Notes under the pieces: generated by a model | What the model was told of the DNA's origin: nothing | The model's database searches: none | The model's input: the letters and a program-made list of their open reading frames with translations, nothing else | Program-made: the position numbers and the translations under genes | Shown here: in pieces, positions 1 to 7,739 of the stretch | How positions within the stretch are numbered: the first letter of the stretch is position 1 | Layout: each line of letters opens with the position of its first letter | Assembly (NCBI RefSeq): GCF_009792895.1 | Contig: NZ_WSSC01000001.1 | Span: 310,001-374,000, forward strand | DNA length: 64,000 nt | Direction: 5' to 3' | Origin: Pigmentibacter ruber | GTDB taxonomy: Bacteria > Bdellovibrionota_B > Oligoflexia > Silvanigrellales > Silvanigrellaceae

Positions 1-215
1 GTGTGACATTTATGGAAAAGAAGACTTGGATTGTACCACCAGGAAAATTATTTTTTCTTGGAGATAATCGAGATAATTCTTTTGATAGTCGATTTTGGGG
101 TATGATTGATGAAAAAAATATTTACGGCAAAGCCTTTCTTATTTCGTATTCTACAGGCGACAAAGGGATGTGGCCTCATTTCAGAAAAGATCGTTTTTTT
201 CTCAAATTACAGTGA
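1..215 (+). CDS. lepB: Signal peptidase I, C-terminal fragment (5' end outside window)
   Basis: Only the last 70 or so residues are present, because the gene begins before the window. The piece GDNRDNSFDSRFWGMI is the conserved C-terminal box of type I signal peptidases (S26 family), which cleave signal peptides from exported preproteins at the periplasmic face of the inner membrane. The catalytic Ser and Lys lie upstream and cannot be checked. The frame is open from the window edge to a stop followed directly by decayed sequence. Family assignment is secure from this box; gene choice among paralogues is less so, since genomes of this type often carry more than one copy. Confidence 0.85.
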   Translation, partial: VTFMEKKTWIVPPGKLFFLGDNRDNSFDSRFWGMIDEKNIYGKAFLISYSTGDKGMWPHFRKDRFFLKLQ

Positions 216-222
216 ATGAAAA

Positions 223-960
223 TCAATTCAAGTGTTTCTTTAATACTGATGCACCATGTATATGTGCTGAATTTGCGCTTGGAATATTTTTCAAAGCATT
301 TAAGATCATTCCATTATATCTAAATGTAACAACAGGAACTTTAGCTGAATTTAATTTTCTTTCATATTTCTCGCCTTCATCTCTTAAAAATCAAATTCTG
401 CTGCTTGAATTAATGTAAATGGTAAATTTTCTAGTTCTTTACTACTTGCCCGTAATGGAGATGCGTATAAACTCTTTAATTTTTCTGAATTATCTTAATA
501 ATTATTCCAAAACCATTGTATTAATTCTTTTGTCAATAAATACCCAGATGAATATTTTTGATAAGATTCTGTCTCAAAGGCATAAACTTCATAAGCTTCT
601 TCAATATCAATATCAATATCAATATCAATATCAATATCAATATCAATACCAAATTTTGCTTCTGGTGATAAAGAGTATTCAACAAAAATACCAACAGCTT
701 CAGAATTTTTTACAAGGTCTATTATAAATCTTTCATAACCTTTAAATTCGCCAAATACCCAACCTCCAACATGAAAATAAACAAATGCAGGAAGAACTTT
801 TTTGAGTTTTCAGGACGAATAATTTTTTACTTTGACTTTATTTTCATTATTTATAGAAATAAGTTTTTCAGTTAAAAAATTTTATCTTTTGTATTTAATA
901 TGTTTGGCATATCTTGAAAACCAGTAAAAGCTTTTCTTGCATCTTGAATTTGAAAGGATT
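223..960 (-). pseudogene. Decayed HSL-family alpha/beta-hydrolase (esterase/lipase) pseudogene
   Basis: The reverse strand gives broken pieces of one hormone-sensitive-lipase-type esterase in the right order. First comes an N-terminal piece (QDARKAF). Next is a strand leading into FHVGGWVFGEFKGYERF, which matches the family HGGGWVFG oxyanion-hole motif with Gly changed to Val. Then follow VEYSLSPEAKF, a (Ile-Asp)n stretch, EEAYEVY, a block reading LPFTLIQAAEFD, and a tail with KVPVVTFRYNGM. At least two frameshifts and a premature stop separate these pieces. The catalytic GDSAGG and GMxH regions are not recoverable, and the first 60 or so residues of the family are missing. Short plus-strand frames here are antisense noise. 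Confidence is high that it is non-functional and moderate on the subfamily. Confidence 0.75.
601..648. repeat. Hexanucleotide microsatellite, eight TCAATA units
   Basis: Eight perfect tandem copies of TCAATA lie inside the dead esterase. On the reverse strand they encode alternating Ile-Asp, inserted just after the SPEAKFG segment, where intact homologues go almost directly into an EEAY helix. Units of six preserve frame. The expansion probably arose by replication slippage after, or without, selection on the gene. Confidence 0.95.
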
Positions 961-988
961 AAATTATTGTCAAATATTTTTTTACCAA

Positions 989-2137
989 TTATTTATAATT
1001 CAGTTTATCAGCTATTTCTTGGCCTATATGATATAATTTTATCTTAGAATTTTTCATTAATTCATTTGCAGTGAAACCGCTATGTCCATCTTCTACAATA
1101 GTTATTATTTCTGCCAATCCTAATTTAGATTTAAGTTCAAGTTTATTTTTTGTTACGTTGCCAAAAATACCAATCAGTTTATGATCATTTTTTAAAGCCA
1201 GTTGAGAAACTGTACTCACTGCTTTTCCGTATAAAGTTAAGTCATCCAAACTGCCTTCACCACAAACAATTAAGTCTGAACCAGAGAAGCTTGGGGCAAG
1301 GGCAATTGCTTTCGCTATTTTCTTTGAACCCATTTCTATTTTTAAATTTGGAAATACAGCTGACATTCCTATACAAATTCCCCCACCTGCTCCTGTAAAA
1401 GCATCTTCTAATTTAGGAATATGCGGACAATCATGTTTGAGTACATTCCAAAAGTGATAAATTTGTTTTTCAATATAAGGAATTGAAGAATCTCTAGCTC
1501 CTTTTTGCTTTAAAAATGAGCTTAATGTAACTCCAGGTCCTTTAGCAGGGGCATTAACATCACATAATGCATGAATTCTACATTTTTTTACATATTCAGG
1601 AAGTTCTTCTTTTTTAAATGAACGAATTTTGGACATATTGCTTATACAAGGTCTAAGCCTGTTTCCCTGCTCATCATATGCTGACAAACCAAATGCACTA
1701 GCTATTCCCCAGCCGGCATCAGCGGTCAAAGTGCCACCTATGCATAACCAAACTTCTAGAGGTCTTAAGGGAAAAGTTTTTTGCAATAATCGGCCAAATC
1801 CCCATGTATTTGATTCAAGTAACACTTCTTCTGTCGCAAGAGATTTAGAATTTCCTAAGACTTCTGCAGACTCAAGAACTGCAAGTCGTCTTGCATTTTG
1901 CCAATAAATGTTAGCTTCCGTTTGTCTTCCGAGAAGATCAGAGACTTCAATTCTAAGAGATTCCATTCCTATATGTCCAGCTATTAAAGCAGCGCTTCCC
2001 TCACCGCCATCAGCCATAGGGCGCTGAATGATTTCTATTTTAGGATTTCGGTTTCTAATTCCATCAGCAACTAATTCACAAACTTGGCGAGCCGTAAAGG
2101 TTCCTTTGAATTTATCAAAGGCTAAGACTATTTTCAT
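989..2137 (-). CDS. garK: Glycerate kinase (GarK/GlxK family)
   Basis: A 382-residue protein of the bacterial glycerate kinase family, which phosphorylates glycerate with ATP in the cytoplasm, linking glyoxylate or tartronate-semialdehyde metabolism to glycolysis. It opens with MKIVLAFDKFKGTFTA and carries the PMADGGEGS and GGGICIGMSAVF segments and a late DLIVCGEGSLD block, all typical of the family and at its usual length. The start has an AAGGAG site six bases upstream. It stands alone on the minus strand, divergent from acpP. Whether the product is 2- or 3-phosphoglycerate cannot be told from the sequence. The 2-hydroxyacid dehydrogenase near 43-44 kb could act in the same pathway, but that is inference. 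Confidence 0.92.
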   Translation of the reverse strand: MKIVLAFDKFKGTFTARQVCELVADGIRNRNPKIEIIQRPMADGGEGSAALIAGHIGMESLRIEVSDLLGRQTEANIYWQNARRLAVLESAEVLGNSKSLATEEVLLESNTWGFGRLLQKTFPLRPLEVWLCIGGTLTADAGWGIASAFGLSAYDEQGNRLRPCISNMSKIRSFKKEELPEYVKKCRIHALCDVNAPAKGPGVTLSSFLKQKGARDSSIPYIEKQIYHFWNVLKHDCPHIPKLEDAFTGAGGGICIGMSAVFPNLKIEMGSKKIAKAIALAPSFSGSDLIVCGEGSLDDLTLYGKAVSTVSQLALKNDHKLIGIFGNVTKNKLELKSKLGLAEIITIVEDGHSGFTANELMKNSKIKLYHIGQEIADKLNYK

Positions 2138-2343
2138 GATGTGCTCCTTACGCCCAATAATAGATTCTTAGAATTCATAACTCAATATACTATAGAACAA
2201 AAAATGTGATGTTCAAAAGTTACTCTAAATTGTGCATTGCTTTTATCATTCCTCTTTGTTAAAGAAGCCTTAGCAGAGGTATTTGTTAATATCATAACAA
2301 GTTTCCTCTTTTTTAGATTAAATTCTTCTTTTGGGGTAATACA

Positions 2344-2595
2344 ATGGATACGCAGCTTGATGCAAAGCAAATGGAAATGAAGTTAATTAAGATCGTAGCA
2401 GAAAAGTTGAATATAGAGGAAAAAAATATAACTACAGCTTCTCGCTTTCAAGAAGATCTTGGTGCTGACTCCCTAGACATCGTTGAGCTTCTTATGGAAA
2501 TTGAAGAAGTGTTTGGTGTAAATATTTCTGATGAAGAATCCGAGCGCCTAAAAACTGTTGGCGATGCTGTGAAATTTATCGTGGCAAAGCTATAA
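2344..2595 (+). CDS. acpP: Acyl carrier protein
   Basis: An 83-residue acidic protein with the GADSLDIVELLMEIEE motif; the Ser of DSLD is the 4'-phosphopantetheine attachment site. It shuttles acyl chains in type II fatty acid synthesis in the cytoplasm. Length and the second helix (VNISDEE) are normal for AcpP. It is not embedded in a fab operon, being followed at once by a terminator, so it is probably monocistronic. It could be the main AcpP or a second ACP paralogue; the window cannot decide. The start has a GGGG ribosome site nearby. Confidence 0.93.
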   Translation: MDTQLDAKQMEMKLIKIVAEKLNIEEKNITTASRFQEDLGADSLDIVELLMEIEEVFGVNISDEESERLKTVGDAVKFIVAKL

Positions 2596-2607
2596 AAGCA
2601 AAGTCTA

Positions 2608-2639
2608 AAAAAAGGCACCTATTTGGTGCCTTTTTTTTT
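2608..2639 (+). terminator. Intrinsic terminator after acpP
   Basis: The arms GGCACC and GGTGCC pair around a five-base loop. Flanking A and T tracts extend the stem, and a run of nine Ts follows. This is a textbook rho-independent terminator 20 bases after the acpP stop. Confidence 0.95.
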
Positions 2640-2692
2640 GTTTTTAAAATCTAATTTTCTTGGCTTAATTATTTAGAGAAAAAGGAAAGAAC

Positions 2693-3148
2693 ATGAAAAT
2701 AGCTATTGCGGCAGATCATGCTGGTAGAGAACTTAAAAGTTATGTAATTGATTTCTTGACTCTCACTAATCATCAAGTTCTTGATTATGGAGTAGCTGCA
2801 GATTCTTCTGCTTCTGTTGATTATCCAGATTATGCGGATATTGTGGCTTCTGAAGTTTCAAGTGGTCGATGCGATCGTGGAATTTTAATCTGTGGTACCG
2901 GCATTGGAATGTGTATTACGGCAAATAAATTTCCAGGTGTGAGAGCGGCTGTTGTCAATGATGAGTTTACAGCACGTATGAGTAGAGCACATAATGATTC
3001 TAATGTTATGTGTTTAGGATCCAGAATAGTAAATTATCAAAGAGCAATCGACTTTGTTAAAATTTGGCTGGCAACAGAATGTGAAGAAGGTCGCCATAGA
3101 AGTCGTATCAGTAAAGTAAGTGCAATAGAAAAGAGGCTATCTCAATGA
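2693..3148 (+). CDS. rpiB: Ribose-5-phosphate isomerase B
   Basis: A 151-residue RpiB/LacAB family enzyme interconverting ribose 5-phosphate and ribulose 5-phosphate in the pentose phosphate pathway. [15 protein letters not shown] gives the N-terminal substrate loop. [20 protein letters not shown] contains the catalytic Cys and the phosphate-binding Gly loop, and [16 protein letters not shown] completes the signature. AAGGAA lies before the ATG. Its stop overlaps the glyA start by four bases (ATGA), so the two are translationally coupled. Linkage of rpiB to glyA is common in bacteria. Confidence 0.96.
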   Translation: MKIAIAADHAGRELKSYVIDFLTLTNHQVLDYGVAADSSASVDYPDYADIVASEVSSGRCDRGILICGTGIGMCITANKFPGVRAAVVNDEFTARMSRAHNDSNVMCLGSRIVNYQRAIDFVKIWLATECEEGRHRSRISKVSAIEKRLSQ

Positions 3149-4437
3149 ATCAATTTCTCTCTTTAGAACGAGCTGAACTAATAAACTCTGATCCAGAAAT
3201 TGCAAAACTTTTTGGAAAAGAGAGTCAACGTTTGAATGATGGTTTGGAACTTATAGCATCAGAAAATGTTGCCAGTCCAGCCGTTTTAGCTGCGTTGAGT
3301 AGCGTTTTGTCTAACAAATATGCAGAAGGTTATCCTGGAAGAAGATATTATGGTGGTTGTGAATTTAATGATGAAGTTGAACAAATTGCCATTGATAGAA
3401 TCAAAAAAATCTATGGAGCTGAGCATGCTAATGTTCAACCGCATAGTGGAGCACAAGCAAACCAAGCAGTTTTTTTAGCAGTGTTAAAGCCGGGTGACAC
3501 ATTCTTAGGAATGAATTTATCTCATGGTGGACATTTAACTCACGGATCTCCAGTAAATATTTCTGGTATGTATTATAAAGCAGAAGCATATGGGGTAGAT
3601 GAGAACGGGTATATTAACTATGAAGACGTAGCTAAAAAAGCGCATGAATGTAAACCGAAATTAATAATAGCTGGTGCGAGTGCTTATCCTAGAGCAATTG
3701 ATTTTGCGAAGTTTAAAAAAATTGCTGACGAAGTTGGCGCATTATTTATGGTAGATATGGCACATATTGCTGGATTAGTGGCAGGGGGACAACACCAAAG
3801 TCCTATTCCTTTTGCTGATTTTGTAACGACAACAACACATAAAACCTTACGTGGACCAAGAGGCGGAGTTATACTTTGTAAAGAATCTTTTGCAAAAGCA
3901 ATTGATAAGGCTATTTTCCCAGGGTTGCAGGGTGGTCCTCTAATGCATGTAATAGGTGCAAAAGCAGTAGCGTTTGGAGAAGCTTTAAATCCTGCATTTA
4001 AATTATATGCTGAACAAATTGTTGTAAATGCAAGAGTTCTTGCTGATACACTACTTGAAAATGGGGTCGAACTTGTTTCTGGTGGTACAGATAACCATTT
4101 AATACTTATTAATTTAAAAAATTCTCCACTGAGTGGAAAAGATGCTGAAGAGAGACTTGCAAAAATTGATTTAACGGTAAATAAAAATAGTGTACCCAAT
4201 GATCCTCGCAAACCTATGGTTACTAGCGGTATTCGAATTGGAACACCTGCTGTTACTACAAGAGGGTTAGTTGCAGAAGATATGAGAATATTAGGAACAG
4301 CAATTGCTTACGCTTTAAAAAATGATGATTCATTATTAGATAAAGCAAAAGAAATGGTTACTGGCCTATGTAAAAAGTATCCTCTTTACAGTGATTCTCT
4401 TCAACATAAGGGTTATGTTTCTCCTCATTTAGGATAA
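3145..4437 (+). CDS. glyA: Serine hydroxymethyltransferase
   Basis: A 430-residue PLP enzyme converting serine and tetrahydrofolate to glycine and methylene-tetrahydrofolate, the main source of one-carbon units. The PLP lysine is Lys233 in the motif [14 protein letters not shown]. The [11 protein letters not shown] and [13 protein letters not shown] segments, involved in substrate and cofactor binding, are intact. Length is normal. It overlaps rpiB by four bases and ends seven bases before nrdR, so the three form one operon. Confidence 0.98.
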   Translation: MNQFLSLERAELINSDPEIAKLFGKESQRLNDGLELIASENVASPAVLAALSSVLSNKYAEGYPGRRYYGGCEFNDEVEQIAIDRIKKIYGAEHANVQPHSGAQANQAVFLAVLKPGDTFLGMNLSHGGHLTHGSPVNISGMYYKAEAYGVDENGYINYEDVAKKAHECKPKLIIAGASAYPRAIDFAKFKKIADEVGALFMVDMAHIAGLVAGGQHQSPIPFADFVTTTTHKTLRGPRGGVILCKESFAKAIDKAIFPGLQGGPLMHVIGAKAVAFGEALNPAFKLYAEQIVVNARVLADTLLENGVELVSGGTDNHLILINLKNSPLSGKDAEERLAKIDLTVNKNSVPNDPRKPMVTSGIRIGTPAVTTRGLVAEDMRILGTAIAYALKNDDSLLDKAKEMVTGLCKKYPLYSDSLQHKGYVSPHLG

Positions 4438-4444
4438 TTACTCT

Positions 4445-4942
4445 ATGAAGTGTCTTCAGTGCCAAAATCCTGAAAGCAAAGTTTTAGAAAGCAGAGAAAG
4501 TCGGGATGGAAGAACGGTAAGAAGACGAAGAGAATGCGTCTCTTGTGGATATCGTTTCACTACATTTGAACGTTCTGAAGAACAGCCTTTGTATGTTATA
4601 AAAAGAGATGGAACAAGGGAGCTTTTTAATCGCGAAAAGCTTCTAAAGAGTATGAGCATTGCTTGTCAAAAGCGTTCTGTTAGTTCAAAAAGTTTAGATG
4701 TTATCTCTGATTGGGTAGAGAGCACATGCCATTCATTTGAAGAAAGAGAAGTGACTTCATACAAAATAGGTGAGCTTGTTTTAGAAGCTTTGTTAAAACT
4801 GGATCCTGTTGCTTACGTAAGATTCGCCTCGGTATATCGAGCATTTTCCAGTCCAGAGGACTTTGTTTGCGAATTAAAAATGTTAACTGAAAAAGCACAA
4901 AATAAGAATAATTTTAAAATTGATCTTGAAAAAGAAAATTGA
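4445..4942 (+). CDS. nrdR: Transcriptional repressor NrdR
   Basis: A 165-residue NrdR with an N-terminal zinc ribbon (Cys3, Cys6, Cys31, Cys34), the basic VRRRRECVSCGYRFTTFE segment that reads DNA, and an ATP-cone from about residue 49 to 139 starting VIKRDGTRELFNREKL. NrdR senses ATP/dATP and represses ribonucleotide reductase genes through NrdR boxes. No nrd gene lies in the window. The glyA-nrdR-ribE order matches many proteobacterial genomes, although ribD, often next, is absent here. Confidence 0.96.
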   Translation: MKCLQCQNPESKVLESRESRDGRTVRRRRECVSCGYRFTTFERSEEQPLYVIKRDGTRELFNREKLLKSMSIACQKRSVSSKSLDVISDWVESTCHSFEEREVTSYKIGELVLEALLKLDPVAYVRFASVYRAFSSPEDFVCELKMLTEKAQNKNNFKIDLEKEN

Positions 4943-4988
4943 ACTGAATATTTTAATTGTACATGGTTTTAAAAAATTTGGAGTTTTT

Positions 4989-5636
4989 ATGTTTACTGGA
5001 ATTATCCGGGATTTGGGAAAAGTAGAATTTCTTTTTAAAAGTGAAAACTCATTAAAACTAACTATTTCATCTAGTTTGCAGATGTCTTTTTTTGCTCAAG
5101 GGGCGAGTGTCGCTTGTAACGGATGTTGTTTAACGGTGATTGAGTCTTATTCAAAAAATAATACAAGTTACTTTACTGTCGATGTTGGATACCAAAGCCT
5201 CGCTCTCACAAATTTAGGAAAGTTAGAAATTGGTTCGTCTTTAAATTTGGAGCCAGCCTTGCTTCTTGGTGATTCACTAGGTGGGCATCATGTTTCTGGT
5301 CATGTCGATGCTCTTTGTAAGATTACATTCTTTGAAAAATATGATGATGAATTTTGGAAACTTAAAATTAATATTCCACAAGAATTTTCGCATTGGGTGA
5401 TTTTAAAAGGCAGTATTGCTGTGGCTGGAATTAGTCTGACCATTGCAAATATAAATGGCTTACCTGCTGGAGATTCTGAAATAGAAATAATGATTATTCC
5501 TCATACATATAGCAACACTATTTTGCAAGAATATAAGGCAGATATGGAGATAGAAATTGAATTTGATCAAACTGTTAAGACTATTGCTTCTGTTGTGAAA
5601 AATATGTTACCAGGTTATATTCAAGCACGTAAATAA
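4989..5636 (+). CDS. ribE: Riboflavin synthase, alpha chain
   Basis: A 215-residue protein with two lumazine-binding repeats. It catalyses dismutation of two 6,7-dimethyl-8-ribityllumazine molecules to riboflavin. It begins MFTGIIRDLGKVE, the canonical start of the family, with GGAG five bases upstream; an upstream in-frame extension is therefore rejected. The NGCCLTVI block in repeat one, and VSGHVD with ISLTIANING in repeat two, are family signatures. It sits 46 bases after nrdR. The other riboflavin genes (ribD, ribA/B, ribH) are not in the window. Confidence 0.95.
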   Translation: MFTGIIRDLGKVEFLFKSENSLKLTISSSLQMSFFAQGASVACNGCCLTVIESYSKNNTSYFTVDVGYQSLALTNLGKLEIGSSLNLEPALLLGDSLGGHHVSGHVDALCKITFFEKYDDEFWKLKINIPQEFSHWVILKGSIAVAGISLTIANINGLPAGDSEIEIMIIPHTYSNTILQEYKADMEIEIEFDQTVKTIASVVKNMLPGYIQARK

Positions 5637-5668
5637 CGGCTTCAACAATTTGGGAAAATAGTAAACCT

Positions 5669-7306
5669 ATGTCTTTTGATCTGCAAAAAAATAGTGTTGC
5701 GGTTCATTCCTCTCGCCTAACTCCGGAATTCAAAAAAGTATTCTATGCTGAGTCTGGTAAAACGCATTTGAAACAGGTAAAAGTTTTGCCGCAAATGATT
5801 AAAGAAGAGTGTACAGAAACTCAAGTTGTGAAGTTTAATGATGATTCACAATTAATTTCTGATTCTAAAATATATGCGTTAAAAAAAAGATTACTTGCAC
5901 CTGCTTGGTGGGTTGAAGGTCTTTTATTGAGTTTAGGTACAAAAGAAGCATGGTTTGATTCACTTGTAGCTAAACGTCTTGGGAAGGTCGTAACAGCTCC
6001 CTCCAAAATAAATGCGAAAAATATAGTGCTATTATTTGGCATTTGGCATGAAGCCTTGTCAAAAATCTTTTCTTTGAAAAAAGACGATTTAACACTTAAG
6101 TTTCAGATAAATAAGTATCTATCCGGTACACAAAAGGATGTGCTTGAAGCCTGCAAGCAGCTAGAAGAAATTTGGGTAACTCCTTATAATTTATTTGAAG
6201 TAAAGCATGCTAAAAAAAATAAACAAATAAGTTTGGCAAAGTCAGGCAGTTTTTCTTTTATTAGACATGCTCAGGTTGAAAATGATGTAGATGGTATTTG
6301 GCTATCAATGACCCTCTCGCAACCCATACAAACTTTATACTTAATGGAAAAGGCTAATTTTAATAGTAACTCGTTGAAAGCTTCATTCATAAGTATAAAT
6401 CCAGTTGTAATTCAATCTATGGGGCGTAAGGCAAGTATTAAAAAAATATTAAATTATCTTTTTCTTGAATATTCAAAACAAGAAGGGATAGAATTTAATA
6501 TAAGTAATTGGGGTTCCATTCCTATTGATACAAAAAATATTAGTAGTTTTCATAAAGAAATCCTTGCTAGTGTGCCATCTTTGTATGATCATGGAGTTTT
6601 AGGGTGGAATATTGCTCCTCCAAATATCAAACTTTCTGAGCTAAAAAATAAAATGTTAGATAATTCTAGCAATTCATCAGAATCAAAAGCCAGCTCAATC
6701 GTATACTGTTGGCAAATGTCTGAACAAGCAAAAGAAGCTTTTGAGTTAGAACAAGCAATAAGTGAAAAACTTATGAGTCTTACACATGAAGAAAATTTAC
6801 ATGCTGCAAAAACTATAAATTCTTTATATAAAGCTAGAAAATCTGAAACTTTATTTCCAGAACCACCTCCTGATCAATTGACAAAAATTAGGAAAGAAAA
6901 AGCTTTAAAGCAGGAAAAATTAGATAAACTAGAGAGAAAAATTGAACTAAAAAAAGAAACAGTAGTGAAAAAAACGGTTAATAAAAGAATTCCTGTTGAA
7001 ACCTTGTTTGATTCCTCAGAATATAAAAAAAATGTAGATGTTGAAATAATTGAGAATAAAAAAAACGATTTAGAAAAAATTGAAAAGGTAACTAAGAAAA
7101 AAGAGATAGTTAAAAAGAAAGAAATGTCTATTAAAGAAACTTTATCTGACGATGACTTTATCGTCTTAGTTTCAGAATTTTATGAATCTCTTAAACCTTT
7201 GCAAAAAAAAGCATTTGAGCGGGAAAGAGCGGGAATGAACCCTGAACAATTTAGACTTTATATGACTCCTATTTTAAAACGTAAAAGTAACAAAATTTTG
7301 AAATAA
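5669..7306 (+). CDS. Uncharacterised charged protein, 545 residues
   Basis: I do not recognise a family. The first 350 or so residues look globular, with mixed hydrophobic and aromatic content (for example RLLAPAWWVEGLLLSLG). Residues of about 390-495 are strongly Lys/Glu-rich, low in complexity and probably a coiled coil or flexible linker. The last 45 residues form a compact-looking tail (DDDFIVLVSEFYESLKPLQK) ending in a basic KRKSNK. There is no signal peptide or membrane segment, so it is probably cytoplasmic. It begins 32 bases after ribE and likely ends that transcript. The tail could bind nucleic acid, but this is a guess from charge alone. Confidence 0.75.
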   Translation: MSFDLQKNSVAVHSSRLTPEFKKVFYAESGKTHLKQVKVLPQMIKEECTETQVVKFNDDSQLISDSKIYALKKRLLAPAWWVEGLLLSLGTKEAWFDSLVAKRLGKVVTAPSKINAKNIVLLFGIWHEALSKIFSLKKDDLTLKFQINKYLSGTQKDVLEACKQLEEIWVTPYNLFEVKHAKKNKQISLAKSGSFSFIRHAQVENDVDGIWLSMTLSQPIQTLYLMEKANFNSNSLKASFISINPVVIQSMGRKASIKKILNYLFLEYSKQEGIEFNISNWGSIPIDTKNISSFHKEILASVPSLYDHGVLGWNIAPPNIKLSELKNKMLDNSSNSSESKASSIVYCWQMSEQAKEAFELEQAISEKLMSLTHEENLHAAKTINSLYKARKSETLFPEPPPDQLTKIRKEKALKQEKLDKLERKIELKKETVVKKTVNKRIPVETLFDSSEYKKNVDVEIIENKKNDLEKIEKVTKKKEIVKKKEMSIKETLSDDDFIVLVSEFYESLKPLQKKAFERERAGMNPEQFRLYMTPILKRKSNKILK

Positions 7307-7392
7307 TTTATATTTAAAATTGAATTTTTAAATATAAATCTAATAAAATCAAAAAATAATAAACAGTTTTTAAATTGTTTTTTGGTTAATAG

Positions 7393-7431
7393 AAGAGACT
7401 GAAACTAAAGTTTTAGTATCAGTCTCTTTTG
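7393..7431. terminator. Hairpin terminator between convergent genes
   Basis: AAGAGACTGA and TCAGTCTCTT form a ten-base-pair stem, with further pairing of ACTAAA and TTTAGT inside the loop. TTTT follows on the plus strand. It lies 87 bases after the 545-residue gene and 21 bases beyond the stop of the small minus-strand peptide gene, so it can serve both. Confidence 0.75.
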
Positions 7432-7451
7432 CAATAAGTTATTGTCTATAT

Positions 7452-7586
7452 TTATTTAGATTCAGATTCATCATCTATTTCAAAACCAAGTTCTTTTAAC
7501 TTCTCTATAGTTTCAATAGTAAATGAAGTCTCTGTCCCATTTTTTAAACCTAAACCGCGAAATTCTTCTAAGTGATTTTGTCCCAT
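7452..7586 (-). CDS. 44-residue peptide, candidate RiPP precursor
   Basis: A small gene beside the PhyH-YcaO fusion. The peptide begins MGQNHLEEFRGLGLKNG, continues TETSFTIETIEKLKELGFEI and ends in a DDESESK tail. It has no Cys, four Thr and three Ser. It has an AGGAA ribosome site at ideal spacing, a good sigma-70-type promoter about 45 bases upstream, and a hairpin after the stop, so it is probably expressed. An LKELGFEID-like amphipathic stretch resembles a leader helix, but I match no known RiPP class. Which end is leader and which is core is unknown. The pairing with a YcaO enzyme is contextual evidence only; it could be a small regulator. Confidence 0.65.
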   Translation of the reverse strand: MGQNHLEEFRGLGLKNGTETSFTIETIEKLKELGFEIDDESESK

Positions 7587-7632
7587 AGTATTCCTTTCAT
7601 TTATTCAAGTTATTATTATTTAAGACAAATGT

Positions 7633-7661
7633 ATTGTACCATTAGTTTTTTTGAATTACAA
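7633..7661 (-). promoter_or_regulatory. Sigma-70-like promoter for the 44-residue peptide gene
   Basis: On the minus strand, TTGTAA and TACAAT are separated by exactly 17 bases. They lie about 45 bases upstream of the peptide start codon, in the 153-base divergent space shared with the YcaO gene. The match to consensus is four of six and five of six bases. Confidence 0.6.
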
Positions 7662-7739
7662 CTTCTTTGATAGATTTTTTTAATTTTTTAGAAGCTGTTT
7701 ATTTATTTTTTAAAATTATAAATTTTAAGGTAATTTAAA

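Noticed and set aside
601-648. Tandem repeat as a possible CRISPR or iteron origin
   Set aside because: Units are six bases with no spacers, and no replication gene is near; it is a slippage microsatellite.
419-727. A plus-strand frame with a (Tyr-Gln)n stretch that could look like a repeat protein
   Set aside because: It is antisense to the decayed esterase, and its repeat is simply the TCAATA microsatellite read on the other strand; there is no ribosome site.
3684-4211. A 175-codon minus-strand frame inside glyA
   Set aside because: It is a shadow of the strongly conserved SHMT coding frame and has no recognisable protein features.
4920-4988. A longer riboflavin synthase start giving 23 extra residues
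   Set aside because: The family begins at MFTGII, the GGAG site is placed for that codon, and the extra part overlaps the end of nrdR.
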